In this document: positions 1 through 9,004 of the stretch, one piece after another | How the letters are laid out: every line of letters begins with the position of its first letter | How positions within the stretch are numbered: the stretch's first letter is position 1 | Assembly: GCF_028768465.1 (NCBI RefSeq) | Contig: NZ_CP118225.1 | Location: 3,081,001 to 3,145,000 of the forward strand | Direction of reading: 5' to 3' | Length of the DNA: 64,000 nt | Source: Rhodopirellula sp. P2 | Lineage (GTDB): Bacteria; Planctomycetota; Planctomycetia; Pirellulales; Pirellulaceae | Position numbers and translations under genes: made by a program | Notes under the pieces: generated by a model | Database searches by the model: none | The model's input: the letters and a program-made list of their open reading frames with translations, nothing else | Told to the model about the DNA's origin: nothing

Positions 1-31
1 AAGCAAGCCAACAAAAAACGGGGTGCCGATC

Positions 32-1027
32 ATGCGTAGTGAGCGACAACCCCGAAAGTGCGATGACAGTGCAACCCGTCGCCCCCAGTATACCATCGCT
101 CGTGATTACATCGCCGCTGGCGTGTCTGTGATCCCGTTGAGAATGGACGGCAGCAAAGCCCCGGCGGTGCAGTCGTGGAATGAATACCGAACCCGGTTTG
201 CAACCGATGACGAGCTGCGATCGTTTTTCGCGAACGCGGCCGGCATTGGCCTGGTCAGTGGTATCCAATCCGGTGGAATGGAAGTGCTCGATTTTGATGA
301 GCAACCGGATGAAACGTTCGATCAATGGCTCAATCTGTTGCCCGCAAATTTGCTTTGCCGATTGTGCGTCGTCGAAACCGGAGGACTTGGATACCACGTC
401 CTGTACCGCTGCGTTGAAGTCAGTGGCAATACGAAGATCGCGATGACCGCCGCGGGTGGCGTGCTAGTCGAAAGTCGTGGTGAAGGAGGCTATATCGTTG
501 GTGTGGGGTCCGCCGCTGGCGTCCATCAAAGTGGAAGCCCGTACGTCCAAGTGCGTGGGATTCCGCTTCCTGAGTTGCCGACGATGACACCGGAGGAGCG
601 CAAGATCCTTTGGTGTGCAGCTGCGTCACTGGATGAACGTCCCGATCCGATGGCCGAGTACGTTCGGCAACGTCGATCCGAATTGCGTCCATCGATAGAA
701 TCGGACACATCGACACCTTGGGGGGATTTTGACCGCGGAGCCGATTGGTTGGACATCTTGCAACCGCACGGATGGACCACCACCAACGGAGTCTCCTGGA
801 CTCGCCCCGGCAAACAGTTTGGGACGTCCGCCAAGATCGTCGTCGCCAAGGATGGCACCGAAGTGTTGACCGTCTTTTCGGCAACTGCCGGCCCGCTCGC
901 TGCGGAGGGCGTGGGTCATCGAACGTGGGGGAAATTCTCTGCGTTTGCATCTCTCAATCATGGTGGTGACCGTTGTGTCGCGGCCCGTGCCGTCATCGCG
1001 ATGGGATATGGGAGGGCAGGACAATGA
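32..1027 (+). CDS. Bifunctional primase/polymerase (prim-pol) domain protein
   Basis: The 331-residue protein resembles the prim-pol domain (AEP superfamily) of plasmid, phage and satellite replication proteins, which makes primers and extends them at a replication origin. The N-terminal third carries the expected YIAAGVSVIPL strand, an acidic L-D-F-D pair (D87, D89) for metal binding and G-Y-H-V-L-Y with H122. The last 100 residues are unassigned. I chose ATG at 32, preceded by CGGGG; a GTG at 23 is in frame, and the frame stays open to the window edge, so a further upstream start cannot be excluded. The stop overlaps the next start as ATGA, implying translational coupling with the DUF3987 protein. 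It sits in an integrated element ending at tRNA-Leu, so replication of that element is the likely role (inference). Confidence 0.75.
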   Translation: MRSERQPRKCDDSATRRPQYTIARDYIAAGVSVIPLRMDGSKAPAVQSWNEYRTRFATDDELRSFFANAAGIGLVSGIQSGGMEVLDFDEQPDETFDQWLNLLPANLLCRLCVVETGGLGYHVLYRCVEVSGNTKIAMTAAGGVLVESRGEGGYIVGVGSAAGVHQSGSPYVQVRGIPLPELPTMTPEERKILWCAAASLDERPDPMAEYVRQRRSELRPSIESDTSTPWGDFDRGADWLDILQPHGWTTTNGVSWTRPGKQFGTSAKIVVAKDGTEVLTVFSATAGPLAAEGVGHRTWGKFSAFASLNHGGDRCVAARAVIAMGYGRAGQ

Positions 1028-2739
1028 CCAAGGAAACAAACCGTAGCGGAATCAAAGTCGCGCCCGCGCCGCACGTCGACTATGACGAAATTGACCGCCG
1101 TGCCCAAGACGATGCCGGTGGTGTGACGTGGGGCGAACCCGATGCATTGCCAGATGAATTGCGTCCGGTCATGCCATACGTGTCTGAGTTGCTGCCGTCG
1201 TCCATTGGGCGTGCCGTTGACGACATCGCGGAGCGGATGCAATGTCCACCGGATTATCCCGCCGCGTCGATGCTGGTGGCGATGGCAGCGGTGGTGGGAT
1301 GCCGTCTTGGGATCCGCCCAAGGATGCGTGACGACTGGTTGGTCGTGCCGAACCTTTGGGGCTGCGTCGTCGGTCGCCCCAGTCTGAAGAAGACACCGGC
1401 AACCAAGGGCGCTGAACGGCAATTGCGGAACCTGGAAGGTCGAAGTCGAGAGGCGTTGGCCGACGAAATCGACGACGCGGAAGTCGATGCCATGTTGTTG
1501 GAACCGCGTCGCAAGTTGCTTGAAAACAACATGAAGACCGCGATCAAGTCTGGCGATGAAGACGCGGCCCGATCGTACGCTTCCGAGTTGAAGGGACTGG
1601 TCGAAACGAAACCACCGGAACCCCGGCGGATCATCGCCAAGGAAACATCGATTCAAAAACTCTGCGAGATGCTGAGTCGTCACCCGGCGGGAATGATTCT
1701 GTTCATCGACGAACTGCTTGGATGGATGCGAAAACTTGATCGTGACGATCAGGCCGGTGTGCGTCCCATTTACCTGACGCTGTGGAACGGAACCGAGATC
1801 GTCAACGACGACACCTTGGGACGTGGCGAATTGTCGGCCCGTGGCTGTATCAGTGTCTTCGGATGCTTCACGCCGGGTGGATTGACGGATTACGTCAGTG
1901 CTGCGATTCGTGGAGGGCGTGGCGACGATGGGCTGGTTCAGCGTTTGCAGATTACGGTCTGGCCTGATTCACCCAAGGAGTATCACCCGGTCGACCGCTG
2001 GCCCGATGGTGCCGCCAAGGAGCAATTGCGGAAGACGTTTGAGGAACTTGCCGACATCGATGCCAAGGCGATTGGTGACACCGACAAGCATGATGACGAC
2101 GGGATCCCGTTCCTTCACTTCGATGCCGATGGTCAAGTGTTGTTCAATGCGTGGGACGAGTCGCACCAACGACGTCTGCGTCGTGAGGACTTGCCAGAGG
2201 CGTTTGAGTCGCACCTGTCCAAGTACGCTTCGATGGTCCCGTCGATCGCGCTGCTGGTGCACTTGGCGTCCGGTGGACGTGGGGCCGTCAGTGGCGTCGC
2301 AACGTCGACCGCGATTCGTTGGGCGGAATACCTGGAGAGTCACGCACAACGTTTGTATGCGGTGGCGACGTCCCCACAACGGCAACATGCTGGCCCTCTG
2401 CTGCGTCGATTGCTGACGTGGCCGACTGACACGCCGATCCGTGTGGCGTCGATTGTCAAACGATGTTGGTCTGGTTTGACGACGAAGGTAGTCGTCGAGG
2501 AAACCTTGGGGCTGTTGGCCGATGCCGGTTGGGTGCAGTCGATCAAGGTGGACACCGGGGGACGTCCGACGATGGACTGGTTGGTGCATCCCGAGGCTGC
2601 GAAGTATCTGGCGACGACCGAGAATCGAGCCATCAAAACCCCCGAAAGACCAACCCAGGGGACTTTTGATGGTTTTGAGGGTTCTGATTCATGCCCCTGG
2701 GATGAAAACGAAAACGATGAAATCGAGGTGACGGTATGA
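1024..2739 (+). CDS. DUF3987 / YfjI-like helicase-type protein of integrated element
   Basis: The 571-residue protein matches the DUF3987 type found in phages and integrated islands next to prim-pol genes. These are P-loop proteins thought to act as replicative helicase or ATPase. Visible landmarks are a P-loop-like G-R-P-S-L-K-K-T (117-124) in place of a classical GxxxxGKT, a Walker-B-like M-I-L-F-I-D-E (D229, E230) and a Lys/Arg-rich helical stretch between them. The C-terminal 100 residues look like a winged helix followed by an acidic tail. The start overlaps the upstream stop (ATGA at 1024-1027) and its own stop overlaps the next gene (ATGA at 2736-2739), so the three genes form one tightly coupled operon. 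Direct ATPase activity is inferred from the family, not shown. Confidence 0.75.
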   Translation: MTKETNRSGIKVAPAPHVDYDEIDRRAQDDAGGVTWGEPDALPDELRPVMPYVSELLPSSIGRAVDDIAERMQCPPDYPAASMLVAMAAVVGCRLGIRPRMRDDWLVVPNLWGCVVGRPSLKKTPATKGAERQLRNLEGRSREALADEIDDAEVDAMLLEPRRKLLENNMKTAIKSGDEDAARSYASELKGLVETKPPEPRRIIAKETSIQKLCEMLSRHPAGMILFIDELLGWMRKLDRDDQAGVRPIYLTLWNGTEIVNDDTLGRGELSARGCISVFGCFTPGGLTDYVSAAIRGGRGDDGLVQRLQITVWPDSPKEYHPVDRWPDGAAKEQLRKTFEELADIDAKAIGDTDKHDDDGIPFLHFDADGQVLFNAWDESHQRRLRREDLPEAFESHLSKYASMVPSIALLVHLASGGRGAVSGVATSTAIRWAEYLESHAQRLYAVATSPQRQHAGPLLRRLLTWPTDTPIRVASIVKRCWSGLTTKVVVEETLGLLADAGWVQSIKVDTGGRPTMDWLVHPEAAKYLATTENRAIKTPERPTQGTFDGFEGSDSCPWDENENDEIEVTV

Positions 2740-3131
2740 CTCCCGAAACCTTGATCACTGGTTTGGTCGCCCGTGGCGTCCGCGTTTCCATCGATGGTGA
2801 TGACATCAAGCTGGGTGGTCGGGTTGCCGCAATCACCGACGACTACCTGGGGATGCTGCGGGAGTCCAAGCCCGAAATCATGCGGCTGTTGAGGCTCGCT
2901 GAGGGATTGCCCGGCGACGACGACGCGGCCCAATTGCTGGCGATGGATGAAGTGGATCCCGCGAACGTGCCGACCTGTTTGTCCTGCGGACAATTGTGTG
3001 ACGTCCAGACTCTCGATGACGTCTGGCACTGTACGTCCTGCGATCCGCTCGCAGAGGCGCGACGACAAGGAACCGAAGATCTGCTGCGGTCCGCCGCGGC
3101 GATTCGTTACACTCAAAACCGCAACGGCTAG
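2736..3131 (+). CDS. Small TubC_N-like and zinc-ribbon protein
   Basis: This 131-residue protein has two parts. Residues 3-52 (L-V-A-R-G-V-R-V, then G-D-D-I-K-L, then a helix ending I-M-R-L-L-R-L) resemble the TubC N-terminal docking fold known from NRPS/PKS enzymes, which also occurs in mobile-element proteins. Residues 81-102 hold two CxxC knuckles (C81/C84 and C99/C102, with an extra C88), suggesting a zinc ribbon. It is the third cistron of the prim-pol/DUF3987 operon and starts inside the preceding stop. A role as adaptor or DNA-binding partner of the replication proteins is inference. The fold assignment rests on pattern only. Confidence 0.6.
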   Translation: MTPETLITGLVARGVRVSIDGDDIKLGGRVAAITDDYLGMLRESKPEIMRLLRLAEGLPGDDDAAQLLAMDEVDPANVPTCLSCGQLCDVQTLDDVWHCTSCDPLAEARRQGTEDLLRSAAAIRYTQNRNG

Positions 3132-3207
3132 GGGTTGCTCCCGAAAACCGGCATCATCACCGGCCCGCCGTTGTTTTTTCCTTTGATGAATCGTGGAGAT
3201 GAACACG

Positions 3208-4530
3208 ATGGCAAGTATCAAACGCACCCAAAGCGACACGTTTGAAATCCGTGTGGTGATCGATGGGCAACGTCGATCGTATTACCCCGGTGCCAAGGTT
3301 CGCACCGAGACGCAAGCGTCCGATGTGGCCGAGAAGTTGGAGCGTCTGGCGTACTGCTGCGAGAACGATGAGTTGGTGCCCAAGCATGTGGTCGCCTGGG
3401 CAAAGGCCCTGCCTGAACGCCAGCGCAATCGGTTGGCCGATTGGGGATTGGTGGAGCGACGTAAGCCGAAGCGACCCGAGGCCGAGATCGCGTTGGACAA
3501 GTGGTGCACCACCTATATCAACCGCGGCAACCGGGCGGATTCCACCAACGGCCAATTGGAGGACGTTCAACGAAACCTCGTGGCGTTCTTCGGTGCCGAA
3601 CGCAAGATCACGACGATTACCGAGGCCGATGCAGAGGACTTTCGAGTGTGGTTGGAAACCGAGGCCCGCGAAGTGGCCCAGGGGAAACCCAAGGCCGGGT
3701 TGGCGAAGAACACAGTGCGACGACGTGTTGGTCGTGCGAGGGAAATTTTCAATCGTGCTGTGCGTGACAAGGTGGTCGCTGCCAATCCGTTCGCCAAAGA
3801 GACGGTGACGGTCAGCGGGAATCCAGAGCGTCAATTCTTCGTCGATGCGAGTTGGATTGAGCGGTGCATCGCGGCCGCCGATTGCGAGGATTGGAAAATC
3901 ATGTTGGCGTTCGCTCGCTACGCTGGAATGCGATCACACGAAACACGATTGCAGCGGTGGTCGGATATCGATTTGCCCAATCGCAAGATGATCGTGCGAT
4001 CCAACAAAAACCCGCCGACCCGAGTTTGCCCCATCTTCCCCGAGTTGTTGCCCCACCTGATGCGTGCCAAAGAGATGGCACCCGATGGGGCCGAGTTGGT
4101 GGTCACTCGGTATCGTCCCGAGCAAGGGATCAGTGAGACGTTCCGCAAGATCGTGAAGCGTGCCGGTTTGACGATTTGGCCCAAGCCGATGCAGAACCTA
4201 CGGGCGACCCGCGAAACCGAGCTGATCGCGTTGTACCCGATCAAAGATGTGTCGAGTTGGTTGGGCAACAGTGCCCCGATCGCGATGAAGCACTACGCGA
4301 TGCAGATGAAATCATCGTTCGACCGAGCGGTGCAACACGGGGCTGGGGTGGCACCGAGAAATCCACCCCAAAATCCACCCCACTTCGCAGCAACGAAGGG
4401 CAACGTTCAGCACCAAGACGAATTGGGCGATCTTCAGAAACCTCGTAAAAACCGGGGTGAATCGTCCTCGATGGTGCTGTGCGGCACCCTTAATAGTACC
4501 CAGGGCGGGACTCGAACCCGCAAGGACTAA
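3208..4530 (+). CDS. Tyrosine recombinase (integrase) of element at tRNA-Leu
   Basis: The 440-residue site-specific recombinase should integrate and excise the element. It has an N-terminal arm-binding/SAM-like region (about 1-200) and a catalytic domain with R242 (in G-M-R-S-H-E), R332 (in N-L-R-A-T-R), and nucleophile Y363 (in M-K-H-Y-A-M). The usual box-II His is Asn (N330), and the LGH motif reads L-G-N. I chose ATG at 3208 because GGAG lies nine bases upstream; ATG 3199 abuts the GGAG and GTG 3193 lacks a site. The last 34 bases overlap the tRNA-Leu 3' end on the opposite strand, so the C-terminal residues (T-R-T-R-K-D) are encoded by the attachment site. Integrase beside a tRNA 3' end is the classic layout of an integrated element. 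Confidence 0.9.
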   Translation: MASIKRTQSDTFEIRVVIDGQRRSYYPGAKVRTETQASDVAEKLERLAYCCENDELVPKHVVAWAKALPERQRNRLADWGLVERRKPKRPEAEIALDKWCTTYINRGNRADSTNGQLEDVQRNLVAFFGAERKITTITEADAEDFRVWLETEAREVAQGKPKAGLAKNTVRRRVGRAREIFNRAVRDKVVAANPFAKETVTVSGNPERQFFVDASWIERCIAAADCEDWKIMLAFARYAGMRSHETRLQRWSDIDLPNRKMIVRSNKNPPTRVCPIFPELLPHLMRAKEMAPDGAELVVTRYRPEQGISETFRKIVKRAGLTIWPKPMQNLRATRETELIALYPIKDVSSWLGNSAPIAMKHYAMQMKSSFDRAVQHGAGVAPRNPPQNPPHFAATKGNVQHQDELGDLQKPRKNRGESSSMVLCGTLNSTQGGTRTRKD

Positions 4531-4581
4531 ACGTCCGGGGGATTTTAAGTCCCCTGTGTCTGCCAATTCCACCACCTGGGC
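4497..4581 (-). tRNA. tRNA-Leu (anticodon TAA)
   Basis: Read on the minus strand, an 85-nt tRNA folds with acceptor stem GCCCAGG/CCTGGGT (G1-U72 as in E. coli tRNA-Leu), discriminator A, anticodon stem GGGGA/TCCCC around CTTAAAA (anticodon TAA), a long class-II variable arm (CGGACGTTTAGTCCTTG region) and the TψC sequence GGTTCGAGTCCC. The CCA end is not encoded: the sequence reads CTATTA after the discriminator base. The 3' half is overlapped antisense by the integrase gene and is the presumed attachment site of the element to its left. The sequence shared with the element at its other end should lie outside this window. Confidence 0.95.
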
Positions 4582-4798
4582 AGGTGCTGTTCTTCAGTGC
4601 CTTCGTGTTTCGGCCGGTTTGTCGGTCTGCTTTTCCCTCTCAGCAAGACTGGTGCGGGACGCAATTGCAGCGTGACGGTCGCCGACCATCGCTCGCGGCG
4701 ATTGTAGCCGGAACGTCTGGGACCTGACCAGGGAACAGATGCCCGATGTTTCGAGTGCCAAAGCCGGTGTCGATCACCTCATGACCTTCTCGGACCAC

Positions 4799-6124
4799 TC
4801 ATTCGCTTGAGTCGGGCTCAGCGAACGCCCAGAGTGCCTTGTCGGTGCGGATGAGCACTTCGCGGTTCGTGATGACGACGGAGGCGTTGCTGGCTTCGTC
4901 CAGTTCGTTCTCCGCAACCAATTGAAAGCGTTCGCGGTCAGGGCGGAAAACCGTGGTGGTGCCCGATTTGGTGAGCAAGTACATCAACCCGTCTTCGGTT
5001 TGGGTGATGCTGGACCAAGTCCCACCGCTGCCAACACGAGCTTTCCAAAGTTCTTCGCCCGTTGTGGCATCCAGCGAACTCAGCACACCGCCCAGGCCAC
5101 AAACGTAGATCACGCCTTCATGGGCAACGCCGGTGCCCAGCCAACCGCTGTCTTTGGGTTTGTGCCACAATCGATGCGTCGGGGTGACATCGCCTCGGCC
5201 CCCGGCCTCGACCGCGAGCGATGCGCCGCCGTATCCCCCCAACGCCACGATGACTCCTTCGGATTGCACGGGGGAGGCGTACGCGAGCGGTGCAGCGTCA
5301 CCGCAGGTCCACAGCAACTGCCCCGTCGCGGGATCGAATCCGCTGACCCGCCGCGGCAGCACGGCGACCAGTTCCCAGTGCCCGTTTGCTTTCACCATGA
5401 TGGGCGTGTTCCAGGAACCGCGGAGTCGTTCGCTGCGTGCTTTGTCGCTTTGGAAGTCATTGGCATTGCCATCGTTCTCCGGACCGCTGAGTTCGCGTTC
5501 GGATTCATCGTCGAGCGAGTCACGCTGCCAGCGAGTTTCCCCCGTGCGCTTGTCAACGGCGACCAGAAATTCACGGTTGCCAGGACCGAAGTTGAGAATG
5601 CATAAATCTTCATGCAGAATCGGAGAGGAGCCATAGCCCCACATGTGTTCTTGGCGTCCCAGGTCACGCTGCCATAGCTGATTGCCGTCGAGGTCCCAGC
5701 AGACCAGTCCAGCGGAACCGAACCAGGCGATCACCCGCTCGCCGTCGGTGACTGGAGAAGCGGAGCAGTATGGATTGGTCTGATGACTGGCTTCGCTCTC
5801 GGTGGAGGTGACGCTGCGTCGCCACTTTTCCTTTCCAGTCTCTCGATCGAAGCAAAGGATGGCGCGCTGATTCGATTCCGTGAGTGGTTGGGTGACGAAC
5901 ACCCGGTCTTCCCACACGATCGGTGTTGAGTTGCCGGGCTCGGGCAATTCGGTTCGCCACTTCACGTTGGTGTCAGGGCCCCACTGCGCCACGCTCTGGG
6001 TGGCGGGCGTTTTTCCGGACCCGTCCGGGCCTCGCCATTGCGGCCAATTGAGATCGCCACTGTTCCCCGTCGAGGCAATGGCAAGGCCGATCGTGATGGT
6101 CGTGAATATTCGCAGGATTTTCAT
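4799..6124 (-). CDS. Secreted PQQ-like beta-propeller (BamB-like) protein
   Basis: The 441-residue protein starts with a Sec signal peptide (M-K-I-L-R-I-F-T-T-I-T-I-G-L-A-I-A) and then shows the repeated tryptophan-docking pattern of PQQ/quinoprotein propellers: W-P-Q-W-R-G-P near the N-terminus, then repeats such as L-V-C-W-D-L-D-G-N-Q-L-W and L-S-S-L-D-A-T-T-G-E-E-L-W. Planctomycetes carry many such secreted propellers of unknown ligand. There is no dehydrogenase active-site signature, so an enzymatic PQQ role is not supported. ATG 6124 is chosen because the signal peptide begins there; an in-frame ATG 45 bases upstream would add an unlikely leader. It is divergent from the metallophosphoesterase gene across about 145 bases. 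Confidence 0.8.
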   Translation of the reverse strand: MKILRIFTTITIGLAIASTGNSGDLNWPQWRGPDGSGKTPATQSVAQWGPDTNVKWRTELPEPGNSTPIVWEDRVFVTQPLTESNQRAILCFDRETGKEKWRRSVTSTESEASHQTNPYCSASPVTDGERVIAWFGSAGLVCWDLDGNQLWQRDLGRQEHMWGYGSSPILHEDLCILNFGPGNREFLVAVDKRTGETRWQRDSLDDESERELSGPENDGNANDFQSDKARSERLRGSWNTPIMVKANGHWELVAVLPRRVSGFDPATGQLLWTCGDAAPLAYASPVQSEGVIVALGGYGGASLAVEAGGRGDVTPTHRLWHKPKDSGWLGTGVAHEGVIYVCGLGGVLSSLDATTGEELWKARVGSGGTWSSITQTEDGLMYLLTKSGTTTVFRPDRERFQLVAENELDEASNASVVITNREVLIRTDKALWAFAEPDSSE

Positions 6125-6268
6125 GTCACTGGTGGTCAGGTGGTCACATGTGAATGGGATCGAAGCCACTATAACTTACCCGGAGGGCGAGGCCATGCGT
6201 TCCCTTGCTCCGTTCACCGGGGGGCGAATTGGTTGCCTTCCTCTCTCACTGTCTTGCAGAATCACCTC

Positions 6269-8023
6269 ATGATTTCTCCAACGATCTCAAACCGTTTGTT
6301 TTTCTCGGCAATTGTTTTCAATTGCTGCATCACTTCGTTCCTTTCGGCGGACACCAAGGGGGCCGAGCAACCGGTGCTGACGGCGGTTGTGATTGAGGTT
6401 GCGGATCCTTGGACCGGACAAGTTGGGCTGCAGGCTGGTTTGGAAGCGGCAGGGTTTGAAGTTGCAACGATCGACTTGCAACAGGACACCTTGCCGGAGG
6501 CTGATTTGATCGCCGTCGGGTCGTTCGCCAGCGAGGAAGCCGCGGTCCGAAAGTGGCTGGAAAACAACCGCAAGTTGTTGGGCGAACGTGTCGCGGCGGG
6601 AGCTGTCTTGTTGGAGCTAACGCAGGCTGACCAAACCGAATCATCGATCGCTTTCTTGCCAGATTCCCTTTCCGCTTCACGCACCGATCGGGATGGCAAC
6701 CCTGTGATCGTGCATGCTCCGCAGCATCCGCTGCTGCAGCGATTGCCTCGCGATTCAGCGGCGGAGGATCGTCTGTTGTTGCCGAACCATCATCGGGCTG
6801 GATCGTGGGAAACGCTTCGCGATCAGCAAGGTTTTGCGGTGTTGGCGGCGCTTGGGAAATCCACTCGCGACCCCGTGCTGTTGGAAGCGTCTCATGGTGA
6901 GGGACGCATTGTTTTGACATCCCTGTTTTTCGACAAATGGCAATCGCCCGACGGAAAGACCGTTGCACCAGCCCGTTTTGTGGATGCCTCGAAGAGCTTC
7001 TTCCGTGGACTGCAGGACTACGTTCGGATGGTTCAGAATCAACGTGCTCCCGCGGTGGACCCCACCCCTTCGTACCAAGTGCCGGAACCGTTGCCGTTCG
7101 TGGTGGGTTCCGCAACCATTGTTGCTCTGCCCGACACCCAGATTTACAGCCAACACTATCCGCAGCACTTTCTGGCTCAAACCCGTTGGATTCGCCAGCA
7201 CCTGAAAGACCGCAACATCGTCGCGGTTTTTCATGAGGGTGACATCACCAACCGCAACACGCCCGACCAATGGGAAAACGCACAGCAAGCGATGGACGAG
7301 TTGTTCGGCCATGTTCCGGTGATCGCAGCTCCTGGCAACCATGACATGGGTCCAGGCGGAAACGGAGCGACGCACGAATCCTTGATGAGTGATTACTTGG
7401 ACGAGCCACGGTTTGCACGTCATCCTTCCTTTCAGGGCACGATGGACCCGGGGAAGACGGAGAACAACTACAGTTTGTTTGAAACGGACCATGCCAAGTG
7501 GATTGGGATTGCGTTGGAATGGGCACCTCGGGATCGCGCTGTGAAATGGGCCGATCAGTTGTTGACAGAGCATTCCGATCGCCTGGCTGTGATCGTGACG
7601 CATGCTTACATGTACTACGACGAAACCAAGTACGACTGGAAACGCACGCAGTCGCAAACCTGGAGTCCGTACAAGTACGGCGTTGCTGACAGTCCAGAAG
7701 GAATCAATGACGCAGGCGATCTTTGGACGAAGCTGATCAGCGACCACCCCAATGTCATGATGGTGCTTTCAGGTCATGTGCTCAACGACGGCGCGGGGTT
7801 GCTGAGTGAGAAGGCGCCGCAGGGCAACCTCGTTCACCAGATGCTGGCGAATTATCAAATGCTGCACGAAGGTGGTGACGGTTGGATGCGACTGATCGAA
7901 CTGCTTCCCGATGGCAAGTCCATCCAAGTCCGCACTTACTCGCCCGTGTTTGACCAGTACAACACCGACCCTGAGCACCAGTTCACACTTCCCTTGGTCG
8001 TCGGTTCGCCGCTCACCGAGTGA
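6269..8023 (+). CDS. Secreted calcineurin-type metallophosphoesterase with N-terminal GATase1-like domain
   Basis: The 584-residue exported protein (signal peptide ending near S-F-L-S-A-D) has two domains. Residues about 30-240 have the alternating strand/helix pattern of a ThuA/GATase1-like flavodoxin fold (A-A-G-F-E-V-A-T-I-D-L then A-D-L-I-A-V-G-S-F). Residues about 270-580 carry the calcineurin metal-ligand motifs in order: P-D-T-Q-I-Y (usual D-x-H is D-T-Q), G-D-I-T-N-R, G-N-H-D-M-G, V-T-H-A-Y and S-G-H-V. Substrate is unknown; family members hydrolyse phosphate mono- or diesters outside the cytoplasm. ATG 6269 is preferred because the hydrophobic leader follows it directly. It appears to be a single-gene transcript. 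Confidence 0.8.
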   Translation: MISPTISNRLFFSAIVFNCCITSFLSADTKGAEQPVLTAVVIEVADPWTGQVGLQAGLEAAGFEVATIDLQQDTLPEADLIAVGSFASEEAAVRKWLENNRKLLGERVAAGAVLLELTQADQTESSIAFLPDSLSASRTDRDGNPVIVHAPQHPLLQRLPRDSAAEDRLLLPNHHRAGSWETLRDQQGFAVLAALGKSTRDPVLLEASHGEGRIVLTSLFFDKWQSPDGKTVAPARFVDASKSFFRGLQDYVRMVQNQRAPAVDPTPSYQVPEPLPFVVGSATIVALPDTQIYSQHYPQHFLAQTRWIRQHLKDRNIVAVFHEGDITNRNTPDQWENAQQAMDELFGHVPVIAAPGNHDMGPGGNGATHESLMSDYLDEPRFARHPSFQGTMDPGKTENNYSLFETDHAKWIGIALEWAPRDRAVKWADQLLTEHSDRLAVIVTHAYMYYDETKYDWKRTQSQTWSPYKYGVADSPEGINDAGDLWTKLISDHPNVMMVLSGHVLNDGAGLLSEKAPQGNLVHQMLANYQMLHEGGDGWMRLIELLPDGKSIQVRTYSPVFDQYNTDPEHQFTLPLVVGSPLTE

Positions 8024-8155
8024 GCATTTCACTGGTAGCTGAGCCCCTTGATCGCAGCCTTTTTTCGCGGTCACTGCCTTTCAACGTCGGTCCGAGTTCA
8101 AAAGGGCTTCACGGTCGGCGGTCATGTCTGGCGATCGGAAATGCTATTTGCGTGC

Positions 8156-8851
8156 CTAGACAGGAGACGAGGTTGCATCGGCTTTGACCAATAACAGGTC
8201 GGGGGTGCAATCGTGCGGTTTTCTGACGGCGTCAAAGCGTTGCAAGGACAGGTGTTCCGGGCGAAGGCCCGCTTGAGCAACCAGGCGAGTGAGTTGTGAG
8301 ATCGACGAAACGCCAAGCTTGTGGCCGATCTCCGTTTTGTGCCGCTCGATCGTCCGGGGACTGCGATACAAGAGTCGCGAGACTTCAGGAACGCTGTTGC
8401 CTTGTCCCAGCAACACGAGCACTTCCAATTCGCGAGGGCTGAGGACCGAGAGCGGTCCCAGGTCAATGAACTGACTTTGCGTGTCCTTGATGTCCCCTTC
8501 TGGGATCATGCCATCCAGCCGGGTCAGAATCACAGCAAAGTGGTGATCGCCATCGTGGTGGGGATAGAAAGACGATACCAGCATCCGGCCGCAGTAGATG
8601 TGTGTGGCTCGAAGTGGCTTGTCCGTGTCGATGACCTCTTGGACCCAGGACATTCGTTCACGGGCGTATTCCTCGGAAAAAACATCGTGAAGGTTTTTGT
8701 CGAGCAGGTCCTCGTCATCGACTCCGAACAAACGGAGGGCGGCGTGATTGAAGTGAACGATTTGGCCATCGTTTCCAACGACCATCAGGCCTACGTCTGG
8801 TTCCTGGTCGAATACCTTCAACCAATCGATTGATTTGAGTTCGGTGCGCAT
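8156..8851 (-). CDS. PAS-LuxR transcriptional regulator
   Basis: The 231-residue protein combines an N-terminal PAS domain (about 10-118; V-G-N-D-G-Q-I-V-H-F-N-H-A-A-L motif) with a C-terminal LuxR/FixJ-type helix-turn-helix (137-195; L-S-P-R-E-L-E-V-L, then T-I-E-R-H-K-T-E-I-G-H-K-L). No receiver domain is present, so the PAS domain probably senses a ligand or partner directly instead of being phosphorylated. ATG 8851 follows a GAGGGAG sequence; a GTG 42 bases upstream is in frame but has no obvious ribosome site. No adjacent co-directional gene gives its target. A long hairpin lies about 150 bases upstream of its start (9005-9054). Confidence 0.85.
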   Translation of the reverse strand: MRTELKSIDWLKVFDQEPDVGLMVVGNDGQIVHFNHAALRLFGVDDEDLLDKNLHDVFSEEYARERMSWVQEVIDTDKPLRATHIYCGRMLVSSFYPHHDGDHHFAVILTRLDGMIPEGDIKDTQSQFIDLGPLSVLSPRELEVLVLLGQGNSVPEVSRLLYRSPRTIERHKTEIGHKLGVSSISQLTRLVAQAGLRPEHLSLQRFDAVRKPHDCTPDLLLVKADATSSPV

Positions 8852-9004
8852 GGCTCCCTCGGATGAATTCAGGCTGTTGGGAACAGCAAACACGAACGCT
8901 CACGATGCCGCCCCAGTCAGACTAGACAGGCAAGTGCTGTGCCAATTGAGCGAATTCGCTCATGGAGTGACGCCCACATGACGTCGATATGACTTATGGG
9001 GCGA

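Noticed and set aside
1254-1640. Several minus-strand frames within the DUF3987 gene
   Set aside because: Low-complexity Ser/Arg-rich translations without start signals, inside a coupled operon on the other strand.
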